The translations under genes were made by a program, and so were the position numbers. A stretch of DNA of 64,000 nt from Pantoea endophytica (GTDB lineage Bacteria > Pseudomonadota > Gammaproteobacteria > Enterobacterales > Enterobacteriaceae): NCBI RefSeq assembly GCF_002858935.1, contig NZ_PJRT01000033.1, forward strand, positions 1 through 64,000. Reading direction: 5' to 3'. Positions 58,067-64,000 of the stretch are shown here, one piece after another (position 1 is the stretch's first letter; every line of letters starts with the position of its first letter). A model generated the notes under the pieces. The model ran no database searches. It saw only the letters and a program-made list of their open reading frames with translations, and was not told the DNA's origin.

Positions 58067-59175
58067 GCGTCTTCGGTCCGCGTTTGAGAATCTTTGTATT
58101 GATTCACTTCCATATCATAGGCATGCAGGAAGGCTTCGCCGAACAGCGTATGGAAGTCATCCTCAATTTCGCCAGCGGTACGTTGATAGTGGCGTGAGAA
58201 GTAATCCCACAGCGCCGCTTTGCGTCCGGTACTGAACGCCATTTTGGGCAGCACGCCATCTTTGCGTGCTTCTTCTTCTAAGCGCTGCGGGTTAAACGAT
58301 TGCAGCATGGCGGCAATAATGGCGCGGATACCGGCAATCATGCCAAGCTGATGCGCCTGCAAATCCACCAGCGCATCGCGCACCGCCGGTTCCGGCGGCA
58401 TAAAGCCCGGCATCTGGCTTTGATACATCTGCATCAATACGGTTTTACCGGACGGCAGAATTTTGAACGGGTTATTCGCCTCATTGAGAATCATCGTCAT
58501 GTCGGCTTTCACGCCGCGCTTGAGGATCGAGCGCGAGGAGAGCAGGGCGACGGTGCCTTGCGAAAACAGGCTCAGCATGCGACCGGTTACACGCATCTGC
58601 TCTTCGGTGATGTTGGTTTGATGGCCGTTGTTCAGCCCCATCCCTTCCAGCAGCGCGGCAATCAGTTTGTCCTGAGAGACGCCCGGCAACATGGCTGGCA
58701 GCGTCGGCGCATCGCTTTGCGGATCAATAGCCAGACGCGGATCGTTGCGGCGCTCCTGACGCGCAACCGGCTCGGGAATCACCTCGGACTCCTGCATCAT
58801 ACCGAGCGGGTCGTCGCTGCTGTCGGCAAAGAACGCCAGCGGATCGTCCTGACGGGCTTTCAGGTTGTTAGGATCGCGGACTTCGAGCCCATACTCACCG
58901 ATTTGCAGCGTGTCGCCATCCTGCAACGCCACTTGCGAGCCGCGTTGCAACGCGACGCCGTTCAATACCACCGACGTGACGCTGCCCTGATTGGTCAGGC
59001 GGCACTCGCCCTCCGGCGAAAGATGCACCAGCGCCTGCAGACGCGATATGGCGCGCGATTCGTCAGGCAGCACCAGATCGTTATCCTGACTGCGGCCGAT
59101 GGTGCCGCCGGGCGGTTTAAAGGCTACCGTCTTGGCGGGCACATCCGTATTGCACTGCACAATGGTAAATTGCAT
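58063..59175 (-). CDS. tagH: TagH/Fha, FHA-domain T6SS protein
   Basis: A 370-residue protein with an N-terminal FHA domain (about residues 20-95: GTIGRSQDNDLVLPD, AISRLQALVHL) and the C-terminal helical domain of T6SS FHA proteins (LPKMAFSTGRKAALWDYFSRH region). It binds the phosphothreonine made by PpkA and triggers assembly of the apparatus. It lies between tagF and pppA, 33 bases behind tagF. Confidence 0.93.
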   Translation of the reverse strand: MQFTIVQCNTDVPAKTVAFKPPGGTIGRSQDNDLVLPDESRAISRLQALVHLSPEGECRLTNQGSVTSVVLNGVALQRGSQVALQDGDTLQIGEYGLEVRDPNNLKARQDDPLAFFADSSDDPLGMMQESEVIPEPVARQERRNDPRLAIDPQSDAPTLPAMLPGVSQDKLIAALLEGMGLNNGHQTNITEEQMRVTGRMLSLFSQGTVALLSSRSILKRGVKADMTMILNEANNPFKILPSGKTVLMQMYQSQMPGFMPPEPAVRDALVDLQAHQLGMIAGIRAIIAAMLQSFNPQRLEEEARKDGVLPKMAFSTGRKAALWDYFSRHYQRTAGEIEDDFHTLFGEAFLHAYDMEVNQYKDSQTRTEDA

Positions 59176-59208
59176 GAGTCATCCCGTTAACAAGGCAAAC
59201 GCCACGGC

Positions 59209-59907
59209 CTATTCAAACATCGGTGGATAGAGGCCGTTGCGGCCCGGCTGTGCACCAGACGCCGGGTTAAACAATAATGAAAAAAGTTGCGCAGTCAGCG
59301 GGCCACTGTGTTTATGGGTGGCATGGCTAAAACCGTCACTGCGATTACTCCACCAGTAGCTCATGTGCTGCTGCGGATCGAATCTGTCAGCCACTTCACG
59401 CCAGCTCAGCGTGCAGGGTAAATCATCAAAACCAATCACATCCATGATGTCGCTGCGCTGCGTATCCGGCACCAGCAGCGGTGACAGGCGCTGCATCTGC
59501 TGCTCCAGCGCATCGGGATTGAGTCGATCGCGCACCGCGTGCAGCAGCAGCGCGCCCAGTTCCTGGAACCAGTCACCGGACATCGCCAGCTGCGCGCTGT
59601 GCCAGTGGCTCAGCGGGAAGCTGCGCAGCGCCAGGAGCGGCCAGCTGCGGCCCACGCGATCGCAAGACGGCAGCAGGCAGCCCATCTGCACCTGCTGACG
59701 CAGCGGCGAAAGCGGTAACACAAAATTCCACACCGGCGCACGTAAAAACTGTGCGGTGCTGGCATCGGCTTGCTGATGCCAGTGCAGTAATCCTTGCTGA
59801 AACCAGTGGCTCCACGGCGTCACGGCATTTTCGCTCAGACGCTGGCGCAAAAAATCGCCGGTGGCCGGTAACTTGCCGTACCAGCCCGGCGCAGTGTGTG
59901 TCGGCAT
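59209..59907 (-). CDS. tagF: TagF, T6SS accessory protein (DUF2094)
   Basis: A 232-residue protein with the TagF (ImpM) beginning APGWYGKLPATGDFLRQRL and the LSPLRQQVQMGCLLPSCDRVGRSWPL block. In Pseudomonas TagF holds T6SS off by binding Fha. ATG 59907 was chosen (GAGG 6 bases before, family start); a GTG 21 bases earlier is possible. The start lies 14 bases after the tssM stop, so it is coupled. Confidence 0.93.
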   Translation of the reverse strand: MPTHTAPGWYGKLPATGDFLRQRLSENAVTPWSHWFQQGLLHWHQQADASTAQFLRAPVWNFVLPLSPLRQQVQMGCLLPSCDRVGRSWPLLALRSFPLSHWHSAQLAMSGDWFQELGALLLHAVRDRLNPDALEQQMQRLSPLLVPDTQRSDIMDVIGFDDLPCTLSWREVADRFDPQQHMSYWWSNRSDGFSHATHKHSGPLTAQLFSLLFNPASGAQPGRNGLYPPMFE

Positions 59908-59920
59908 GATTACCTCACCA

Positions 59921-62038
59921 TTACTCACTGTGTCTGGTCAATCGCTGCGAAACAACGTGCGGTGCAATCGCCAGCGTGTTGCTGCTGTCACCGGCATTTT
60001 TCAGATTCTCCGCAAGCTTGCGCATCATCAACGCATTGTCACGCGCATACGGCGAAGACTGAATTTGCTGATCCAGCAGCTGGCTCAGATGCCAGTCGAG
60101 CTGCTGCAAATCGCGCGCGCTGACATCATCCGGCAGCGTGCGCTGCAGGTTTTGCATCAGCCAGCCACGCAGAAACTCGCCGTCATAATTGCGCGGCTGA
60201 TAGAGCATCTGATAGGCCCGCAGCGCATTGCGACTGTACTCGTTATCGGTGCCCGGATCGTCACGCAGCAAATTGGTGATCTGCTGCGCCACGCGCGGCA
60301 GCAGTAAAGACTTAAGCGCATTTTGATAAAGCGCCCACGCCGCATCGCTGACCTGGTTGCCGCGATACAGACCAACGCGCATGGTAAGCGGTGGATTGTC
60401 GAGGGAAAAACGCTCGGAGAGCGGCAGTTTCACCAGGTTATTTAAGAAGGGTAGCAGATCAAAAATATTATCGGCGGGCTGATGGATCACCTGCTGACTC
60501 TGCGTGGTGATCGGCGCGAGGCGTTCGGCAACCTGGTCCAGATAACGCTGATTCTGAATATAGCTGGTGAGCCACAAACAGGAGAGCAGCAGCAGTGCGC
60601 CGGTCAGCACGCCATAACCGATCCAGTGGAACAGGCGGTTGCGGTATTCCCAATGGCGATTGCTGCCCGCCAGGCCGCTCTCGCGGAACACTAAATCGCT
60701 CAGCAAATCGCGGATAAAGAAACTCTGTCCTTTGTTGCCGGGGATCGGACTGCTGCGATCGACGCTATTCCACGCCGCGAGGCTGCTTTCACCGGTGTGC
60801 GGCAGCTGCAGTTTGCGGTTCAGCTCGCCCATGATGCGGTCAAACGGTAAACCTTCCTGCGTGCCGCTGGTGAAGAACAGGCCGCGCGCCGACCAGGCGA
60901 TCGGCTCCTGATGGCTGGAAAACACCACATCGAGATACTCATTCAGCAGCGGACGCAGCGAACTGAACTCTTGCGGGAACAGGAAGCTGTCGGCGCGCTG
61001 GGTGAGATCGCGCTCGCCGGCCATGACGTCGGCCAACTGCTGCTGTAAACGCTGCTCTAAGTGCTGATATTGCTGGCTGAAGCTGCGGTGCCAGTCGTCT
61101 TTATGCGGTTTGCCCGGTTCCCACGGGAAAGTGAAGCCCCAAATCGCATCGCGCTGCGGCTTGCTGAGCGTGCCGTAAAAACTCATAAACCCTTTCAGCA
61201 GGTCGGTTTTGGTCACCATCACATACACCGGGAAGTGAATGCCGGTGTGCTGATGCAGCTCCGCCATGCGTTCACGTAGCGCGCTGGCCTGCGCATGGCG
61301 CGCTTCGGCTGAATCGGTCAGCAGATCGGAGACGCTGATGGTCATGATCACGCCGTTGATCGGCTGACGGGTGCGATAGCGCTTTAGCAGATTGATAAAA
61401 CTGTGCCACTCCGCGCCATCGCGCGCGCGTTGGCTCTCCTGCAGCGCGTAACGTCCGGCGGTATCGATCAGCACTGCACTGTCGGTGAACCACCAATCGC
61501 AGTGGCGCGTGCCGCCCACGCCGCGAATTGCCGCTTTGCCGAGGCTGTCGGTGAGCGGGAATTGCAGGCCAGCGTTAAGTAGCGCGGTAGTTTTACCGGC
61601 GCCCGGCGCGCCAATCATCACGTACCACGGCAGCTGATAAAGGTAGTGACTTTGAAAACGTGCCAGCCAGCTCTGCTGATGACGACGACCAAACTGGGTG
61701 CGCTTTAAACGCAGCGCTGCTTCACTGAAGCGCTGCGCCAGCAGGGTTTCGGTGGCCTGACGATCGGATAACTCTTCCTGGCTCATCTGCTGCAGCCGGT
61801 TGAGCAACTTGCTGTTAAACCAGCCGCGCCACAGTGCAGGAATAAACTGGAACAGCAGCCAGAGCAGATACAGCAGTCCCACCGCTAACTGGCGCGGCAA
61901 TACTGGCTCGAGCGGGCGCGTATCGCCCCAGCTCCACAGCGGTCCGAGCATCCACAGCACGCAGCTCAATGCCGTGACGCCAATCAGGCTCCACAGCAGG
62001 CGATGGGTTAACAGATGTTGCAGTGATGCGCGCATCAT
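59921..62038 (-). CDS. tssM: TssM (IcmF), short form with intact Walker A motif
   Basis: A 705-residue TssM. Helices lie at about 15-34 and 50-70, the P-loop GAPGAGKT at 143-150 with DTAG (192-195) and TKTD (277-280) as in a GTPase-like NTP site, and a third helix at about 471-493. The periplasmic part is only about 210 residues, where usual TssM proteins have over 600, so the C-terminal domains, including the one known to bind TssJ, are missing. The stop is followed at once by tagF with its own ribosome site, and no leftover coding sequence is visible, so the short form does not look like a recent frameshift. It overlaps tssL by 4 bases. Confidence 0.9.
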   Translation of the reverse strand: MMRASLQHLLTHRLLWSLIGVTALSCVLWMLGPLWSWGDTRPLEPVLPRQLAVGLLYLLWLLFQFIPALWRGWFNSKLLNRLQQMSQEELSDRQATETLLAQRFSEAALRLKRTQFGRRHQQSWLARFQSHYLYQLPWYVMIGAPGAGKTTALLNAGLQFPLTDSLGKAAIRGVGGTRHCDWWFTDSAVLIDTAGRYALQESQRARDGAEWHSFINLLKRYRTRQPINGVIMTISVSDLLTDSAEARHAQASALRERMAELHQHTGIHFPVYVMVTKTDLLKGFMSFYGTLSKPQRDAIWGFTFPWEPGKPHKDDWHRSFSQQYQHLEQRLQQQLADVMAGERDLTQRADSFLFPQEFSSLRPLLNEYLDVVFSSHQEPIAWSARGLFFTSGTQEGLPFDRIMGELNRKLQLPHTGESSLAAWNSVDRSSPIPGNKGQSFFIRDLLSDLVFRESGLAGSNRHWEYRNRLFHWIGYGVLTGALLLLSCLWLTSYIQNQRYLDQVAERLAPITTQSQQVIHQPADNIFDLLPFLNNLVKLPLSERFSLDNPPLTMRVGLYRGNQVSDAAWALYQNALKSLLLPRVAQQITNLLRDDPGTDNEYSRNALRAYQMLYQPRNYDGEFLRGWLMQNLQRTLPDDVSARDLQQLDWHLSQLLDQQIQSSPYARDNALMMRKLAENLKNAGDSSNTLAIAPHVVSQRLTRHSE

Positions 62039-63249
62039 TGGCCTCCCTGATGATTGCCGAGGGTTTCCGGTGTCACAAACAGGGTGATTTCCACCCGACG
62101 ATTGCGGGCGCGGTTTTCATTACTGTCGTTCGGCAGCAGCGGATTGCTGTCGCCGCGACCTTCCGCTTTCACGCTGTGACCTTCCGCGAGCTGCGGATTA
62201 AGCAGCTGCATGATGGCGCGTGCGCGCGCAGAGGAGAATTCGTAGCTGGAGGCGAAACGGCCATCGACCGGGCTGTTATCGGTATACACCGACACCAAAA
62301 CCGTGCCTTTAACGGTTTTCATTGCACTGGCGACATGCGCCAGCAGCGCCCGTCCCACCTGATTCACCACCGTGCCGTCGCTGGAGAACAGTTTGTCAGC
62401 GGGGATGATCACTTTGCTGCCGAACGCGCCGTCGCTCACTTCCAGCTGTCCGGCGGCAATCACATCATTCAGACGTTGATGCAGATCGAGCAGCGCTTGA
62501 GGGGAAGTAGGGCGACGTCCTGGCGTGATTTGTGGCAGCGGGGTTTGATAGATGGTGCGCAGCAGCGGTTCGGCGGCGTTGCCGAGTCGCCAGTTCAGCC
62601 CGCTGTAAATCAGGCTCGCCACCAGAGTGGCCAGGGTAACGCAGGCCCAAAGCGGCACCATCGGACGCGTCAGGGTGCTGACCAGCGGATGCACTTCCAC
62701 CAGCGGCACCGCCGGATTGGCGCTTGCCGGGCGATGTTCCGTAATGAGTTGTGCCAGGCGTTTGCGGATGGCTTCACACTGCGCGCGGCCGCTGTCACTG
62801 CCGCGATAACGGCCTTCATAACCAAGCAGCAGGCAATAGTGGATCAGTTCCAGCAGCCACAGATGCTGCTGCGGGCTTTGCGATACGCGCGACAACAGCT
62901 GGAAAACTTTCTCTCCGCCCCAGCTTTCATTGTGAAAGGTGACCAGCATGCCGTTGCCGGACCACACGCCGCGCGTGCCCCACGGCGTTTGCGCTGCGGC
63001 TTCATCCAGTACGCTGCACAGGCAGTAGCGCGCGCCGATAATCATCTCAAAAGGTAAGCCCGCTTGTTTACAGCGTTGTTCGAATTGGCGGATCTCTTCG
63101 ATCAGTAACTGGCGCAATCCGGCAGGATCGTCATGTGTCGCGGCCTGCCGTATACGTACCACGGCATTCAGGATGGGTGCTGCGGCATTAAGCAAAAGGT
63201 TATCATTGCCCGCGACAATGCCATCGCGAGCAAGGGAATCCTGAGTCAT
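62035..63249 (-). CDS. tssL: TssL (DotU) with C-terminal OmpA-like domain
   Basis: A 404-residue evolved TssL. The cytoplasmic DotU domain (about residues 20-180, with FEMIIGARYCLCSVLDEAA and LELIHYCLLLGYEGRYRG) is followed by one membrane helix at about 203-224 and a periplasmic OmpA/MotB domain (about 275-395, with RARAIMQLL and NENRARNRRVEI), which should hold peptidoglycan. It anchors TssM. It is the second gene of the operon and overlaps tssM by 4 bases. Confidence 0.95.
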   Translation of the reverse strand: MTQDSLARDGIVAGNDNLLLNAAAPILNAVVRIRQAATHDDPAGLRQLLIEEIRQFEQRCKQAGLPFEMIIGARYCLCSVLDEAAAQTPWGTRGVWSGNGMLVTFHNESWGGEKVFQLLSRVSQSPQQHLWLLELIHYCLLLGYEGRYRGSDSGRAQCEAIRKRLAQLITEHRPASANPAVPLVEVHPLVSTLTRPMVPLWACVTLATLVASLIYSGLNWRLGNAAEPLLRTIYQTPLPQITPGRRPTSPQALLDLHQRLNDVIAAGQLEVSDGAFGSKVIIPADKLFSSDGTVVNQVGRALLAHVASAMKTVKGTVLVSVYTDNSPVDGRFASSYEFSSARARAIMQLLNPQLAEGHSVKAEGRGDSNPLLPNDSNENRARNRRVEITLFVTPETLGNHQGGQ

Positions 63250-63333
63250 TAAATCTTGGTTATCCAGGCAAGGGCGAAAATCACAGCCCGCAGAGCAAAC
63301 GCTTCTGCGGGCATTGTGCGCCGGATTGCATTA

Positions 63334-63837
63334 TCAGTCTAAAATCCAGGTCGCGGTATCGTTAGTGCGACAAGCCTTGCTGGCGCCGCCAACGGCCACA
63401 CAAACCTGTTTGCTGTTGCGGCGGGGGCGCGGACGATCGCTTCGAATGGTCGCGTCGTAACGGCTGCTCTCCACGCCCGCTTTCGGCGGAATATAGCCAA
63501 TTAACTGGCCGTTAGGCTCATCAGCCACTGCCAGCCAGCTGTGTTCAACACGGCCGAGCACTTCAAACGGTTTGGCGTTATCAAGATAGCGCACTACTTT
63601 GCCACCATAATCAGGCGTGGTCATTACCGAGGCAGCATACAGCGCGCGATAACTCTCATTGACCGGCGTGAATTCGCCAGGTGCTGCCACCGCATGACGA
63701 TGGACCAGTTGGACGCCATTCACTTCACTGGTTACCAGCGTGTCATCTGTAACGGGTGGCGGTGGCGCTTTGCAAGCAGCCAGACTTAATACCGCCAGCA
63801 ACACAAGCACGAGACTCTTATTCACCATGATCCTCAA
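63334..63837 (-). CDS. SH3-like lipoprotein of the T6SS operon
   Basis: A 167-residue lipoprotein. The signal peptide ends in the lipobox LAAC followed by Lys-Ala-Pro, so outer-membrane sorting is expected. The middle holds a bacterial SH3-like stretch (ESYRALYAASVMTTPDYGGKVVRYLDNAKPFEVLGR, seen in pieces as VVRYLDNAKPFEVLGRV and WLAVADEPNGQLIGYIP), and a basic tail with SDRPRPRRNSKQ and two Cys follows. It may bind peptidoglycan. It is the first gene of the operon, where many clusters have tssJ; it does not look like TssJ. Confidence 0.75.
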   Translation of the reverse strand: MRIMVNKSLVLVLLAVLSLAACKAPPPPVTDDTLVTSEVNGVQLVHRHAVAAPGEFTPVNESYRALYAASVMTTPDYGGKVVRYLDNAKPFEVLGRVEHSWLAVADEPNGQLIGYIPPKAGVESSRYDATIRSDRPRPRRNSKQVCVAVGGASKACRTNDTATWILD

Positions 63838-63844
63838 ATTCCAT

Positions 63845-63932
63845 CAGATTAGCTGCAGAGTAATCTGCGGCACGGGCCGTTAAGGCAGGCAGATTAAGCA
63901 GCGAGAAAGCCATCAAAAAAACAGACAGATTA
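63845..63932. promoter_or_regulatory. Repeated CAGATTA motif upstream of the second T6SS operon
   Basis: CAGATTA occurs at 63845, 63890 and 63926, with its reverse complement TAATCTG at 63861, which pairs with the first as an inverted repeat with a 9-base spacer. All lie within 95 bases in front of the first gene of the - strand operon, the place for an activator or repressor site. Confidence 0.45.
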
Positions 63933-64000
63933 CAGAAAGATAGTGCTGAACTAAGTCTACCTAAGACTTTTGAGAATTCAAACCATTGCACCATGAGAAA

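Noticed and set aside
58300-59190. Open frame of 296 codons opposite the FHA gene
   Set aside because: Shadow of the FHA gene; no family resemblance, His/Arg/Gln-rich.
59907-59930. Possibility that the short tssM results from a frameshift with its remaining part in another frame
   Set aside because: The stop is followed within 14 bases by the well-supported start of tagF, and no TssM-like C-terminal sequence is seen in any frame there.
62023-63057. Long open frame of 344 codons opposite tssL
   Set aside because: It is a shadow of the GC-rich tssL gene. Protein composition is rich in His, Arg and Gln with no domain, and the real gene on the other strand has clear motifs.

Overview
The window looks like a chromosomal segment of a plant- or environment-associated enterobacterium of the Erwiniaceae, most like Pantoea or a close Erwinia relative. 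The housekeeping block ychF-pth-ychH-prs-ispE-lolB / hemA-prfA-prmC-sirB2-sirB1-kdsA / chaA-chaB-chaC keeps the Escherichia coli order, with one local substitution: a GGDEF protein sits where E. coli has dauA. The protein sequences are typical of gamma-proteobacteria. The genus is inferred from gene content and was not tested.

Region 1 (1-20.7 kb, + strand) is the right part of a type VI secretion system (T6SS). It opens with the C-terminal end of a VgrG spike cut by the window edge. An AT-rich cargo array follows, made of repeated modules: VgrG tail, Tli3-like immunity gene, Tle3-type phospholipase, PAAR tip. The first and last modules carry full effectors. The middle one is broken: it has a PAAR remnant, a headless VgrG, an orphan immunity gene, a 43-codon stub of Tle3 and another VgrG tail scrap. 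After the last PAAR the GC-rich core operon resumes: an unknown membrane protein, tssM, tssA, tssF, tssG, tssJ, tssE and a TagA/VasL-like gene. It ends next to a tRNA-Ser gene on the other strand and a tRNA-like T-arm fragment.

Region 2 (21-40.2 kb) is a mosaic of accessory metabolism and regulation. It contains phoA behind phased Pho-box repeats; an unusual GAPDH paralogue with a GlxA-type regulator and an MFS remnant; two AriR-like small regulators; a CsbD protein; a TetR regulator; and a GntR-controlled catabolic operon (DUF2848, amidase, unknown dimeric-barrel protein, MHS transporter) with a cupin. Two sugar or polyol loci follow. One has a nucleoside-type MFS, a TIM-barrel isomerase and a LacI regulator, with two palindromic operators. 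The other has an RpiR regulator and a ribokinase-like kinase divergent from a TIM-barrel isomerase and an RbtT-type transporter, with three near-identical 19-bp inverted repeats between them.

Region 3 (40.3-54.8 kb) is the conserved block listed above, for translation, haem, LPS/Kdo, lipoprotein sorting, PRPP and cation homeostasis.

Region 4 (54.8-63.8 kb, - strand) is a second, partial T6SS operon placed right after chaC: SH3-type lipoprotein, tssL with an OmpA domain, a short tssM, tagF, fha (tagH), pppA, a secreted cysteine-containing protein and ppkA. It has the membrane-complex and threonine-phosphorylation switch genes but no sheath, tube or baseplate genes inside the window. Whether it controls the first T6SS or is a separate apparatus is the main open question here.
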